In this document: piece by piece, positions 1 to 9,164 of the stretch
Layout of the letters: every line of letters begins with the position of its first letter
How positions within the stretch are numbered: position 1 is the stretch's first letter
Source of the DNA: CAZTTH01 sp964615975
GTDB lineage: Bacteria > Verrucomicrobiota > Lentisphaeria > JABSQK01 > JAJFLO01
DNA length: 64,000 bases
Assembly: GCA_964615975.1 (NCBI GenBank)
Contig: CAZTTH010000008.1
Coordinates: forward strand, 1 to 64,000
Direction: 5' to 3'
The notes under the pieces: model-generated
What the model saw: the letters and a program-made list of their open reading frames with translations, nothing else
Told to the model about the DNA's origin: nothing
Databases searched by the model: none
Translations under genes and position numbers: made by a program

Positions 1-111
1 CAAACATTCCTGATAGACTGATTCGAGGAAACCGCACCCTTTCTCGTTGTACACCGCGAAACATGCCCCCATGATCTGGTAACATTCGTCCGGGTAAATC
101 AGTTCGCTCAT
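1..111 (-). CDS. GxxExxY family protein, 5' part only (cut by window edge)
   Basis: Read on the minus strand from the ATG at 109-111, this encodes MSELIYPDECYQIMGACF and continues to the window edge, so only about 37 codons are visible. The GFLESVY stretch is the GxxExxY motif of a small family of unknown function, often suggested to be nuclease-like or RNA-associated. It closely matches the complete copy at 9314-9703, so it is a duplicate. Whether it is intact outside the window cannot be seen. Confidence 0.75.
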   Translation of the reverse strand, partial: MSELIYPDECYQIMGACFAVYNEKGCGFLESVYQECL

Positions 112-147
112 GATGATTCTCCTGCTAATGGTTACGATTATGTTTGT

Positions 148-257
148 GCCCGCTAATCACGCGAATCACACGAATTTATTTGCCTTCATCAGGAAGTGTA
201 GGTTTGAATGAACCATTTTTTCTTATTTCATTGGCGTCATTGGCGTGATTCGCGGGC
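148..257. repeat. Dispersed intergenic inverted-repeat element, copy A
   Basis: The left arm starts GCCCGCTAATCACG and the right arm ends TGATTCGCGGGC, so the ends are imperfectly complementary. The middle (TTTGCCTTCATCAGGAAGTG then a T-rich stretch) is shared with copies at 852-962 and 9740-9838. It lies between the GxxExxY start and a csb2 3' relic. The arms consist of short direct steps of the type AATCACACG / ATTCGCGTC. Confidence 0.7.
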
Positions 258-262
258 AAGTT

Positions 263-316
263 TTATTCGCTGATCAGCATCATTAAACCAAAACCACGAT
301 GCCGACCTCGTCCAAG
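263..316 (-). pseudogene. Relic of a csb2 3' end next to the CRISPR array
   Basis: The minus strand encodes GRGRHRGFGLMMLISE followed by TAA, the same C-terminal glycine-rich signature as the intact csb2 that ends at 968 (GRGRHRGFGLMMPVSE). Only about 18 codons survive before the sequence runs into the terminal CRISPR repeat at 330. The substitutions differ from both other copies, so this is a diverged homologous end and not an exact duplicate. Confidence 0.7.
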
Positions 317-329
317 CGCCATCGTCTTA

Positions 330-655
330 GCTTCAATGGGGCCACGTATTTTCTGACGTGGAAACGCAGGGATTTAATTTCCGCGGCATTGACCAGGTCT
401 AGCTTCAATGGGACCACGTCTTTTCAGACGTGGAAACCGCTTCACCTTGAGATATTGCCGTGGACGTTCGGCTGGCTTCAATGGGGCCACGTATTTTCTG
501 ACGTGGAAACTGTTGCGGGTAAAGGTACTGGCGCTCTACGATACCATGCTTCAATGGGGCCACGTCTTTTCAGACGTGGAAACCGCTTCCTCGGTTGCGT
601 GATTCCCGTAATACTGCGTGCTTCAATGGGGCCACGTCTTTTCTGACGTGGAAAC
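330..655 (-). CRISPR. Type I-G CRISPR array: 5 repeats, 4 spacers
   Basis: Five 36-bp repeats start at 330, 402, 475, 548 and 620, with spacers of 36, 37, 37 and 36 bp. On the minus strand each repeat reads GTTTCCACGT...GGGCCCCATTGAAGC-like, with a CACGT/ACGTG hairpin. The ATTGAAGC end fits repeats of type I-U/I-G loci. Transcription is most likely on the minus strand, in line with the cas operon ending at 968, so the leader-proximal repeat is the one at 620. The repeats are not identical: the loop reads ATTTTCTG in R1 and R3, CTTTTCAG in R2 and R4, and CTTTTCTG in R5, and R2 also has GGGACC for GGGGCC. Spacer targets cannot be judged from the window. Confidence 0.93.
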
Positions 656-765
656 TATGTTACATTTAACTGTCCTGTTACCAGTGTGTTATAACTACAA
701 TTGCGAGCGATGGCTATCTTCACGGTTAATTTTCCAAAATCAAGAGCTGACAAATTCTCTGTCCG
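656..765 (-). promoter_or_regulatory. Probable CRISPR leader
   Basis: This stretch lies directly upstream of the leader-proximal repeat on the likely transcribed minus strand and separates the array from the cas operon. It has no credible gene; the 72-aa reading frame across it resembles nothing. Its upstream half runs into the GxxExxY relic at 766-815. Assignment is by position only. Confidence 0.5.
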
Positions 766-815
766 CACACCCCCATGATCCAGTAACATTCGTCCTGGTA
801 AATCAGTTCGCTCAT
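766..815 (-). pseudogene. Relic of a GxxExxY gene 5' end
   Basis: From the ATG at 813-815 the minus strand reads MSELIYQDECYWIMG, matching the start of the GxxExxY genes at 1-111 and 9314-9703, and then loses similarity within the CRISPR leader. The upstream sequence (an SD-like block, then the intergenic repeat) matches the other two copies as well. The break point therefore lies inside the coding region. Confidence 0.7.
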
Positions 816-851
816 GATGAATCTCCTGCCAATGGTTACTATTTTGTTTGT

Positions 852-962
852 GTCCGCTAATCACACTAATCACACGAATTTATTGGCCTTCATCAGGAAG
901 TGTAGGATTGAATGAATTATTTTTTTCCTCTCTCATTCGCGTCATTGGCGTCATTCGCGGGC
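852..962. repeat. Dispersed intergenic inverted-repeat element, copy B
   Basis: Left arm GTCCGCTAATCACACTAATC, right arm ATTGGCGTCATTCGCGGGC, with the same core as copies A and E. It ends 5 bp before the csb2 stop codon, so the element abuts the end of the cas operon. Confidence 0.7.
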
Positions 963-967
963 AAGTT

Positions 968-2413
968 TTATTCGCTGACTGGCATCATCAGACCGAATCC
1001 ACGATGCCGGCCTCGTCCAAGTACCAACATCCCTTCAACCGGTCGTTTAAAAATGATTTCGGCATGATAACGCGGGGTCTCATTGAGATACCCTTTCACG
1101 CGATATTCCAACGCCCTATCTGTTTTGGGTACAATTGGTCCGCGGAAAGCCGCGATGGAATCGATATCAGTGTCATCAAATCCTGCCTGCTTCAGAGCGC
1201 GCCAAATAAGTGGTTCCGCACCCCGTCCCCGCCGCATAAGTCCAGTTAATATGATTGGAGTGACAGAGCGCCAAACCCGACAGGCTTTGTGAGTGAAAAG
1301 ACTGAGAACAGAATCATGCAAACCTGCCATTTTCAAATATCCGATCTTCACGGAATTGTCCAGAAGTACCGCACCGTTAATCCCATGAGTCACGCTCTCG
1401 AACAACTCTCTGGCAGTTTTATCCTGACAACCGAATCCAATAACGAGAACACGGCGAATAAGACCATCCGCAACACCGGTTTCGTGTAGACTGGGAATCG
1501 GAACACAGGCTATATGAGCTCCATTGTGCTGTTGGTCGCCATCATGACCAGAGATCATGGGTGTGGTCAGTTCTTCCCCATAATACTCGCGAAACGCGGG
1601 ATGCGCAGCCAGCCATTCAATCATGGCATGCCTTACCATCGCGGCAGGTTGACATAAATCGCGTGGATAATAACGAAGTCGTTCGTCTTCGTTACGCCAC
1701 ATTTCAAACAACGCCATTGGCGCATCCATAATTATCGTTGTTGATGGGCGGTAATGCACTCTTCGGGATGGGATCATGACATTATCTTTTGAATCTCCAT
1801 TTAACCATGCATTATATCGCTGTTGATAAGCCTGCAATGCGCCGACTGTAGGTGATGTCCATTTCCCATCATTGGTTGGGGAAGGAAGCTGTATCTGAGA
1901 TTCAGCAGCGGAGACCGCACCATCATCAACAATTTCACCACATGCATAAACGGTATCCTGATGCTGCCCCAGATGGGTAATCAATTTTGCCATGGAACAA
2001 ATCACCTGGGCATTGTTTTGGGCTTCCAGATTACGCTCAAAGCGCCAGCGATACTGCAATGTATTATCATCGGGAAATATCTTTGCCAAAAATGATTTGG
2101 CGGTGCGAATATGACCTGAATTAGGAAGGTGTGATTGGAGTAACTGATTATCGTTATTGGGAACAAAGTTTGTAATGCCTCTTCCCGATTCACTCACCGA
2201 TGGTATTGCTATTTCGGGTGGATTCAACGTTTCCAGCCATTGTAAAGCATGGTCGCGCTTCTCTGTATGAATCAAGTTATAAACACCACAATGACTGCCA
2301 GCGATCAGTGCTTGGAATAACCGCGAAGGTGATGGTGGAAATTCCAACTCTTCATCATTTATTCGTCCATGATATCGTTTCGCAGCAAAAGTTACTGACA
2401 GATTCAGTAACAT
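968..2413 (-). CDS. csb2: Type I-G CRISPR protein Csb2 (Cas5/Cas6-like, GSU0054 family)
   Basis: This 481-aa RAMP-fold protein is expected to combine Cas5-like backbone binding with crRNA processing in the type I-G effector. The N-terminus has the family pattern KRYHGRINDEELEFPPSPSRLFQAL (residues about 13-37), and the C-terminus has the glycine-rich GRGRHRGFGLMM typical of Cas5/Cas6 RAMPs. It is the last gene of the operon, 12 bp after csb1, with an AAGGAGAT SD before the ATG at 2411-2413. Its 3' end exists as relics at 263-316 and 9844-9938. No frame damage is seen. Confidence 0.9.
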   Translation of the reverse strand: MLLNLSVTFAAKRYHGRINDEELEFPPSPSRLFQALIAGSHCGVYNLIHTEKRDHALQWLETLNPPEIAIPSVSESGRGITNFVPNNDNQLLQSHLPNSGHIRTAKSFLAKIFPDDNTLQYRWRFERNLEAQNNAQVICSMAKLITHLGQHQDTVYACGEIVDDGAVSAAESQIQLPSPTNDGKWTSPTVGALQAYQQRYNAWLNGDSKDNVMIPSRRVHYRPSTTIIMDAPMALFEMWRNEDERLRYYPRDLCQPAAMVRHAMIEWLAAHPAFREYYGEELTTPMISGHDGDQQHNGAHIACVPIPSLHETGVADGLIRRVLVIGFGCQDKTARELFESVTHGINGAVLLDNSVKIGYLKMAGLHDSVLSLFTHKACRVWRSVTPIILTGLMRRGRGAEPLIWRALKQAGFDDTDIDSIAAFRGPIVPKTDRALEYRVKGYLNETPRYHAEIIFKRPVEGMLVLGRGRHRGFGLMMPVSE

Positions 2414-2425
2414 GTGAGATCTCCT

Positions 2426-3601
2426 TTACTTTTTCGTTTTGGATGGTTTTACTTGCTTCACTTTTTCAAGTCCGGCCTTAACTGCCTTATCATCGAAATC
2501 AACTATCTTGTCTTCACCAATACCGAAGTCTGTAGTTACATTTTTAACATAATTATAAATGTACTGCTTATTCCACTCAAAGTTTCCTTTCCTGCCGGTA
2601 GGATAAATCAATTGTGATGTTGATTCTTGACAACACAATAAACATCCTTCTCGCAAATCATAATTTGTTTGAACACGAGCAGCGACCAAAGACAATCCGA
2701 GCAGATAGCGTCGCAATTTCAAGGTTTCAATCGTGTTTATTTTACCGTTTTCGGTAGCCCCTAACGCACGTAATCGTACCAGATTGATTTGGGTTCGACG
2801 CACAATTTGACCAAATACACGTACCCCGCCATGGGTATTAACAGCAGGAGCTGAACGCAACCCCAGTTTCGATAAAGGGTCTTTTCCATCCGCAGCCTTT
2901 CCTGAGCTCTCGTGTGCTTCAATTTCATCTGTGGAAATTTCATCTTCAAGTCCTAATAATGTTGGATCGAAAGCAGGATTGAATTGAGCTGATCGTTTTA
3001 CTATGGCAACGTTTGTCGCTCGAATTGTAGAAGAAAGCATCCGGCCAAACTTGTACAGTGTTGTTTCTGGACGAGAGTCCCAAAATCCGAATATAAGTGA
3101 AGTCGGCGCCAGTTTGGCAAGTGGCAGAGCATTTGCATGATCTTTTAACGCTTCGATCGCTTTTGTGACATTGAATCGAAGCCCAGAGAATCGAACCGCA
3201 CCATCAGCAATTCGATGCCCTACATCCAGAAGATTAGCGCTAACTGTATCATTCAATTTGATCGTGATCTGTGGAACCAACTCAGATAGTGGCATCTGTT
3301 TGAATACTGATTCCATGCGATTTGCTTGTGAGCCGATGCTATCAATCAAACAGGTGTTTTTCTCGAATCCAGCTTGGGCAGCTTGTTGCAAACTTAGATT
3401 ATCTTCCAGAATATCAATCTGATATGGATGGGACGCAGTTTTACTAACAGCATACGTTGGGGGAAATATAATGGCATCTTTCCCTTCAGAAGGTTCAAGG
3501 ATTTCCGTTAATGTGATTGCTAACGGCAAATCGGTATCCTTAAGCCAATCCACCGATTTTATGTATTCATCATATTGTTCGATATTGAATTCTGATGACA
3601 T
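2426..3601 (-). CDS. csb1: Type I-G CRISPR protein Csb1 (Cas7, GSU0053 family)
   Basis: This 391-aa Cas7-type backbone subunit should polymerise along the crRNA in the effector complex. Family hallmarks are the CLIDSIGSQANRMES block (residues about 83-97), the FGFWDSRP segment and the central SKLGLRSAPAVNTHGGV region. The ATG at 3599-3601 follows a perfect AGGAGG SD. It lies between csb3 (33-bp gap) and csb2 (12-bp gap) in one operon. The C-terminus is lysine-rich. A 62-aa ORF in another frame (2761-2949) is a shadow. Confidence 0.9.
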   Translation of the reverse strand: MSSEFNIEQYDEYIKSVDWLKDTDLPLAITLTEILEPSEGKDAIIFPPTYAVSKTASHPYQIDILEDNLSLQQAAQAGFEKNTCLIDSIGSQANRMESVFKQMPLSELVPQITIKLNDTVSANLLDVGHRIADGAVRFSGLRFNVTKAIEALKDHANALPLAKLAPTSLIFGFWDSRPETTLYKFGRMLSSTIRATNVAIVKRSAQFNPAFDPTLLGLEDEISTDEIEAHESSGKAADGKDPLSKLGLRSAPAVNTHGGVRVFGQIVRRTQINLVRLRALGATENGKINTIETLKLRRYLLGLSLVAARVQTNYDLREGCLLCCQESTSQLIYPTGRKGNFEWNKQYIYNYVKNVTTDFGIGEDKIVDFDDKAVKAGLEKVKQVKPSKTKK

Positions 3602-3634
3602 ATCAATTTCCTCCTGATTTTTTAAGGGTTGGTG

Positions 3635-4576
3635 TTAGTTGTTAAGTTTCCAGGTATTTAAAGTTGCCATATTAAAGTTTGAATACCTATCGCGGTATGC
3701 CCGTTCTGCTTGCAGTGGGATCACCGCATCATTGTCGATCGCGGCACCGAAGGCTGCTATTCGCGCCAATTGAATCGGAAGCGGGGGTTTCCATAAAGCA
3801 TACCGAAAAATCTTGTTTTCAATCCAACCTCGAGAAGAGGTAATACCACCGCTCTGGCGATTCCGTGGCGGAAAGAAATGTTGAGCGGCAATAGTCGCCA
3901 ATGATTCGGAGAATGGGAAAGTTGGAATGTCAAGATTCAAATCATTCGCTGAAAAGCCGGTATCCAATGCATTTCGCGAAGCACGTGGATCAAATCCAAA
4001 CCTTCCCTTCATTCCAATCGATAATTCAATAAGTTGTGAAATTTTGATAATTTGATTTTGTTTATGTAAGATTGCGGCACAGATCGTCATTGCACGGCTG
4101 ATTTTATCAGCGGTTTGTTGGCCAGCATACATTTTCCAGCCACTTTTCATTTTGATTTTTTGCTCTGGTGTAAGTGTCTCATACCACCAATCCAATGTCA
4201 TTACGATCGTTTTATTGTGCAGATGAAACGAAGGCTTGAGAGAAATAACTTCATTACCTTCACTGTGGTTGCGATCACTCGCATCACAATCTTCCTCTGG
4301 ATTGTCATCTTGAGTTTCATCAAACGTCTTTTCTGGTTTATCCTCATTAGATGATAGTGCATTAACTTGCCATTGGCTCCAATCAGTAAGCGTTCGTGTC
4401 AGGCAATCAAGTAATGATGTTTCGGCGATTTCACTTTCAATCCAGAAGCAAGGATGTGGTTCGAGAATCCACCAACTGGTGGCACTGAAATCAAAGCGCG
4501 CCAGAATTTCGAAGACCCCGCAACAAGCGAGATAGTTGACCGGATTCAAGGGATTCACCTGAATATTGTATTTCAT
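3635..4576 (-). CDS. csb3: Type I-G CRISPR protein Csb3 (GSU0052 family)
   Basis: This 313-aa protein has the Csb3 start signature NPLNPVNYLACCGVFEI (residues about 8-24), which resembles the N-terminus of other type I-U/I-G Csb3 proteins. The family is taken to supply the Cas8-like large-subunit role where Csx17 is absent; that role is inferred. It has an acidic low-complexity stretch around residues 100-120 (repeated Glu/Asp/Asn). Its ATG overlaps the cas3 stop by 4 bp (ATGA), indicating translational coupling. No csx17 is seen in the window. Confidence 0.85.
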   Translation of the reverse strand: MKYNIQVNPLNPVNYLACCGVFEILARFDFSATSWWILEPHPCFWIESEIAETSLLDCLTRTLTDWSQWQVNALSSNEDKPEKTFDETQDDNPEEDCDASDRNHSEGNEVISLKPSFHLHNKTIVMTLDWWYETLTPEQKIKMKSGWKMYAGQQTADKISRAMTICAAILHKQNQIIKISQLIELSIGMKGRFGFDPRASRNALDTGFSANDLNLDIPTFPFSESLATIAAQHFFPPRNRQSGGITSSRGWIENKIFRYALWKPPLPIQLARIAAFGAAIDNDAVIPLQAERAYRDRYSNFNMATLNTWKLNN

Positions 4577-7575
4577 ATCTCACCACTGTTTAAATCTCGT
4601 GATGCAAGGGCATCCGCGGCTTTGAGAATCGCTTCAAGATAAGCCAATTGCCACCAGCCATATTCTCGTTGCAGACGATTGAAACGAAGCATGGTTTCGC
4701 GGGCAATACACTGATTGATCGGTGGAGGGAGATTCCGATCGTATGCTCTTGCCGGAAAGTGGGGGCGGGCGAAGCCGTGATGCGCCGCGATCAAATGCAG
4801 GATCAACTCACGATGAGGATGAATATTGAGGGATTCATCAACAAGTGAATCAATCAATGATCCGAATTCATGGCGATACCCCTGATTGAAACCGTGATCG
4901 AACATATTGCCTTTGGATTTTGCCAACGGGGTGATTTCGAATTCGTTGTTGCCGATCGCTTTCTGCCACCACTCACGGGTTTTACCAAGGTCGTGCCTGA
5001 ATCCGGCGGCAGCTACCGCTTCGCTGAGGGCTTTCGGTAATCCTATCTTCCCGGCAAGTAAATGTGCATATTTCCCAACAGCGGAATTGTGTTCTTGAAC
5101 GGTAACCTCAGCCATTTCAAGCGAATTAACCTCATCCGGATTTTCGTCTATAAAGTCATCCAGATGCAACCGCTTATACAAATAAGCGATCGAAATAGCT
5201 CTCTGGTCATCTGTTATAAAGGTTTGTTTTAACTCTTTCCAGTTGACGCAAACTCCACACCCTTTGTATGCTATTAAAATCTCCTTTAATGATGCAAATT
5301 CCTGTGGCACTGCTGATCCATTATTCAACATCCAAACAGAAAATTTATTGGCGGCCTGATATTCAATCCGGATTCGTGTCCACTCAGATCCGACCACATC
5401 AATCACCGTCTTTAATTCTTTTGGCTGTTTATCAAGAGGATTGCCGTCAACATCCAAACCGCCGACACAGCATGGCAGTATAACGGTAGAAAATGATAGT
5501 TTGGAAAAGAGAAATCTTTCTTCCTTTAATTGCTCACCGGAAAAACCATTGGCTTCGTTACTGGAATTAATGATGACAAATGGTTTTTGCGGGAACTTTT
5601 TAGTCAATTCTTTTAATAACTTTTCAGCGCGATAAGTGGCGATGTTGGCACGTTCCTGCGGTTGAATTGGAATGATTGTCACCAACTCTACAGCCTGCTG
5701 AATCTGCTCATTGATGGTTTCTTCAGTAAGATTTATATGGTCGAGTTCAGCGCGCCAAACCAAAGTCGTTTGCGCTCTTTCGTCGTCAATTACGCCGCGC
5801 AGCCAGTAATGTACCAGCGGACGTGGATATTCATCCTGCTTAAGCGAAGTCATCGCCCAATCATCAACCCGCGCATTATCCAATGGCGGCTTCACAGGAA
5901 TATCAGGCAATGCATTGGGGTTGGAGGTAAGCAATCCACGCAAGGCCAATGGAGATGCATTGACACCGTCGACCTCTCTCGTTATCGATTTAAGTGCCTG
6001 CCATGTGAAGTAAACCTTTTTATCTTCTCTTGTAATGTTCTTAAATCCAAATTCAGTGCCCTTCTTTTCAAATGCGTTTTTTTCTTTCGTTTTCACCCGA
6101 ATTTTTTGCTGAAGTTCCTTTTTCAATAATTTGTCAGCGTTGGAATTCTTTATGCGCAAATGAAGCGTTTTGATATCTTTCGCTAATTTTGTGAGAATCT
6201 GCTTTTTTTCATTTACTTTTTGCATATCCGATCCAATAGCGTTGAGTCCAAACTCATCAATCAACACTGTTATCTTGGCATCCGTTAATCCAAAACGATT
6301 AATACGCCCGATCCGCTGGATCATGCTGTCAAGCGTCGACAAGTCGCATAAACCATGATCGGCATCCAGATTGATCCCGACTTCAGCACAAGATGTCGCT
6401 ATCAAATAATGCGTTGGTCGCGGTGTTTCCCTGTCACGTTCTGGTAAAAATACTCTGAATTTATCAAGTTTGACTAATACATCACGTTCAGCGCTTCGCA
6501 TTTCCCCGGTAATTTTCAGAATCCGATCCTCAATGGACTTACGAGCTTCCGCTTTTTCATTTTTACTGATTGTAGATTCAGTCATTCGCAAAAGCTTTTC
6601 AGTCAGCATTTCAACTATCCGATTCACCAATTCAACTGTCTGAACAAAAATGACAATCGATTGAACTGAAGCACTACCTTCTTTTACTTCGTGTTCTATG
6701 GCACGATTCACCAAGCAATCAGCAAAGGCCTCATCAATTTCCCTAGGAGTTGCGCCTTTATCAGGGGTTTTTGCCTTGGTCAGTTGATTGAATGGAAGCC
6801 ATTCGATGTGTTTTTTCGCGTGCAGGCGAAGTCTCGCGGTTTCACTATTCTTACATTCTTTCAGCGCATCAATTTTCAATACCTTCCCTGATCCACTGAG
6901 CGTTGCAGAAAGTGACATGAGATAAAATGGACGCAACAATGCGGTATATTGAACCGCTTCTCTTATCTCATAAAGTGTTGAGACAAACACCGGTGACAAA
7001 TGGGCCTCATCAATTACCACAAATGTATCCTGCCCCAGAAGACCGGCTTGCAAACTGCGGTGATTGATGCCGACTTTGCCATATCCTGAAAACAGTAGTC
7101 GGCTGCCAATCATATCAACTGTGCCGATGATGATAGCTGGACGTGATGGATCGAAAAACCATTCGCGATTATCAGCTTTTTGTCCGCGCAATGTTGAAAG
7201 AGCTAACAACGATTCCTTTCCAAGCAGAGAAGTTTCCTGAAGTATTTTTACAAAATTGTGGAGAGGATGAATCGGCTCAGAGGCAGCGTGGGTGAGTTTT
7301 TTTAGCAACCCTTCTGCTTCTTCTGATGCTTGGTCAACAATGACGCGACGATCGACAACATAAACCAATCGCAAGGGTATTTTTCGCTCCTGTTCAGATG
7401 ATCCGAGACCTAGCGCTATAAGCCAGATCGCCATCACCGAAGTTTTGCCCAATCCTGTTGGAATATCACAGGCATCCGGGAATTCTCCGTGGTGAAATTT
7501 AAGAAATAATTGTTCCTGCCATTCAAATGGATCATTCCCGGTCAAACATTTGAAGTATTGCCTGAAATCATTCAT
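4573..7575 (-). CDS. cas3: CRISPR helicase-nuclease Cas3, type I-G (helicase N-terminal, HD C-terminal)
   Basis: Cas3 unwinds and degrades target DNA after the crRNA complex binds. The helicase comes first: PTGLGKT (residues 39-45, Walker A), VIDEAH (DEAH box), SATLSGSG (motif III) and an IQRIGRINRFG motif VI region. The HD nuclease is at the C-terminus, with HLLAGKIG, FRHDLGK and AAHHGFARP supplying the metal-binding histidines and aspartate. This order fits the GSU0051-type Cas3 of the 'Dpsyc' subtype. The frame opens at a TTG at 7587, but the ATG at 7573-7575 is preferred. It is the first gene of the cas operon and overlaps csb3 by 4 bp. The domain is about 1000 aa and appears intact. Confidence 0.9.
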   Translation of the reverse strand: MNDFRQYFKCLTGNDPFEWQEQLFLKFHHGEFPDACDIPTGLGKTSVMAIWLIALGLGSSEQERKIPLRLVYVVDRRVIVDQASEEAEGLLKKLTHAASEPIHPLHNFVKILQETSLLGKESLLALSTLRGQKADNREWFFDPSRPAIIIGTVDMIGSRLLFSGYGKVGINHRSLQAGLLGQDTFVVIDEAHLSPVFVSTLYEIREAVQYTALLRPFYLMSLSATLSGSGKVLKIDALKECKNSETARLRLHAKKHIEWLPFNQLTKAKTPDKGATPREIDEAFADCLVNRAIEHEVKEGSASVQSIVIFVQTVELVNRIVEMLTEKLLRMTESTISKNEKAEARKSIEDRILKITGEMRSAERDVLVKLDKFRVFLPERDRETPRPTHYLIATSCAEVGINLDADHGLCDLSTLDSMIQRIGRINRFGLTDAKITVLIDEFGLNAIGSDMQKVNEKKQILTKLAKDIKTLHLRIKNSNADKLLKKELQQKIRVKTKEKNAFEKKGTEFGFKNITREDKKVYFTWQALKSITREVDGVNASPLALRGLLTSNPNALPDIPVKPPLDNARVDDWAMTSLKQDEYPRPLVHYWLRGVIDDERAQTTLVWRAELDHINLTEETINEQIQQAVELVTIIPIQPQERANIATYRAEKLLKELTKKFPQKPFVIINSSNEANGFSGEQLKEERFLFSKLSFSTVILPCCVGGLDVDGNPLDKQPKELKTVIDVVGSEWTRIRIEYQAANKFSVWMLNNGSAVPQEFASLKEILIAYKGCGVCVNWKELKQTFITDDQRAISIAYLYKRLHLDDFIDENPDEVNSLEMAEVTVQEHNSAVGKYAHLLAGKIGLPKALSEAVAAAGFRHDLGKTREWWQKAIGNNEFEITPLAKSKGNMFDHGFNQGYRHEFGSLIDSLVDESLNIHPHRELILHLIAAHHGFARPHFPARAYDRNLPPPINQCIARETMLRFNRLQREYGWWQLAYLEAILKAADALASRDLNSGEI

Positions 7576-7724
7576 CACATATCTCAAGTAATTGAAGCGA
7601 TGGGCAGCGGAAAACAGATTACCAAAACTGAGCTGAAACAGTTCCAGTTGCGGGATAACTTATTGAGATCAGCGTGTTGGGCAAATTGATTCACAAATTT
7701 TTCAGTTGTCACGGATTTGTTTGG

Positions 7725-7866
7725 GCCCGCCAATCACGCTAAGCACACGAATTGTTGATGTTAAGCAGATAAGAGTCAAACAAAATTATTGGCCTTCTGG
7801 AAAGGTAAGATTGAATAATCTATTTCTCTCCGCTTTCTTTCGTGTCATTCGTGTCATTCGCGGGCC
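7725..7866. repeat. Dispersed intergenic inverted-repeat element, copy C
   Basis: Starts GCCCGCCAATCACGCTAAGC and ends GTCATTCGCGGGC. The middle contains ATTGGCCTTCTGGAAAGG and a T-rich block as in copies B and E. It fills most of the 350-bp gap between the cas3 start and the ATPase gene. The remaining 7576-7724 holds nothing recognisable and probably contains the cas promoter. Confidence 0.65.
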
Positions 7867-7925
7867 TCTGTACCCTTGAATTACACATTCAGCGGGAATC
7901 GCATGCGACTGAATGGTCGGTCAAG

Positions 7926-9110
7926 TTAAAATTGGCGTTGGAGAAATTCCCTGATGCCGATGGCTTCGGTTTCGGCAGCGAGGGGATAGGATGTTCCCTG
8001 GGGAATCACAAAGTAGCGGTGGGTAGCCTGGATATCCTCGCACCCCAGAATAAATCCCTTGCTGAGAACCGGCGACAGGGTGCGTTTGATATCAATGGCA
8101 ATCCGCTGTCCCCGGGGTCCACATAATACCAAGTCGATTTCGGCGCCGGCGCCGGTGCGATAGAAATAATATTCCCAGGTCTCGCCGACATGAGCAATTA
8201 TGTTTTCGATGACGAACCCTTCCCAGGAAGCGCCGCAGATCATATGACCGAGCAGCATATCCAAGCTGGAGGTTTTCAGAAATTCATGGACGATACCGGA
8301 ATCACGGATGTAGATGCGTGGTGATTTGATCAATCGTTTAAGAGAGTTCCCCGACCAGGCGCGTAACTGTCGCACCATATACAAATCTGTAAGAACATCG
8401 AGATAATGACGAATGGTATTGCCGGAAATACCCAGACTGCCTGCCACTCGTTCGGCATTTAACAAGCCGCCCTGATTATGCGCCAGCATATTCCAAAATA
8501 ATCGAACCCGCTCACCCGGCAGACGCGGCATGAGCAAGGGAATATCCCGTTCAGTATAGGTGCGAATAAACTGCTGCCGCCAGAGGCTGCTTTGCGACTC
8601 GGAATCCGCCAGATAACTTTCGGGAAATCCTCCCCGAAACCATAGTCTTTCCACGATATTCATTTCCTCTTCACCGAATGACATAACGACTTCAGACAGG
8701 TGAAACGGTGTCAGTTCCAGATAGCCTATGCGGCCGGCCAGAGATTCCGATGATTGTTTGAGCAGATCAGGAGAAGCCGAGCCAAGGATGAGAAAGTGTC
8801 CGCTCATTTCGCCATTCTGTTTGCGTTGATCCACCAGCGCGCGCAAGAGGGTAAAAAGGTTGGGCGCGCGCTGGATTTCGTCGAGAATTATCAGTTGATT
8901 GGCGAATCGGCGGAGATACAACTCCGGCTCGGCTAATTTGGATTGGTCCGAATCCAGTTCAAGATCAAGATAATGACACGGTTTGTTAACTGCCTTGCGC
9001 AGCGCTAAAGCGAGTGTGGTTTTTCCCACTTGCCTGGGACCCAGCAGGGCAACAACCGGAAAAGTTGCCAGATATTGTAGCAGATCAGCTTGTATTATAC
9101 GATTTATCAT
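7926..9110 (-). CDS. AAA family ATPase with DUF4143 domain
   Basis: This 394-aa protein combines an AAA_14 ATPase with a C-terminal DUF4143 nuclease-like domain. Visible motifs are LLGPRQVGKTTLA (Walker A, residues about 21-33), LIILDEIQRAP (Walker B) and LGSASPDLL (sensor). The C-terminal half has a winged-helix-like segment (LGISGNTIRHYLDVL) and the AEIDLVL/AIDIKRT pair resembling a PD-(D/E)xK core. The family is common in accessory DNA and its role is unsettled. It stands alone, with intergenic repeats on both sides (7725-7866 and 9165-9298), as if it were an exchangeable cassette. Confidence 0.85.
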   Translation of the reverse strand: MINRIIQADLLQYLATFPVVALLGPRQVGKTTLALALRKAVNKPCHYLDLELDSDQSKLAEPELYLRRFANQLIILDEIQRAPNLFTLLRALVDQRKQNGEMSGHFLILGSASPDLLKQSSESLAGRIGYLELTPFHLSEVVMSFGEEEMNIVERLWFRGGFPESYLADSESQSSLWRQQFIRTYTERDIPLLMPRLPGERVRLFWNMLAHNQGGLLNAERVAGSLGISGNTIRHYLDVLTDLYMVRQLRAWSGNSLKRLIKSPRIYIRDSGIVHEFLKTSSLDMLLGHMICGASWEGFVIENIIAHVGETWEYYFYRTGAGAEIDLVLCGPRGQRIAIDIKRTLSPVLSKGFILGCEDIQATHRYFVIPQGTSYPLAAETEAIGIREFLQRQF

Positions 9111-9164
9111 TATTGCAAATATTAAGTCAGACTTAAGATTTGCAAGGCAGGGCTGGAGTTTTTT

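Noticed and set aside
299..646. 115-aa reading frame across the CRISPR array
   Set aside because: It is only the translation of direct repeats and spacers; the repeated WGHVFSDVET pattern comes from the CRISPR repeat.
655..873. 72-aa minus-strand ORF over the leader and GxxExxY relic
   Set aside because: It reads the GxxExxY relic in a different frame and resembles no protein.
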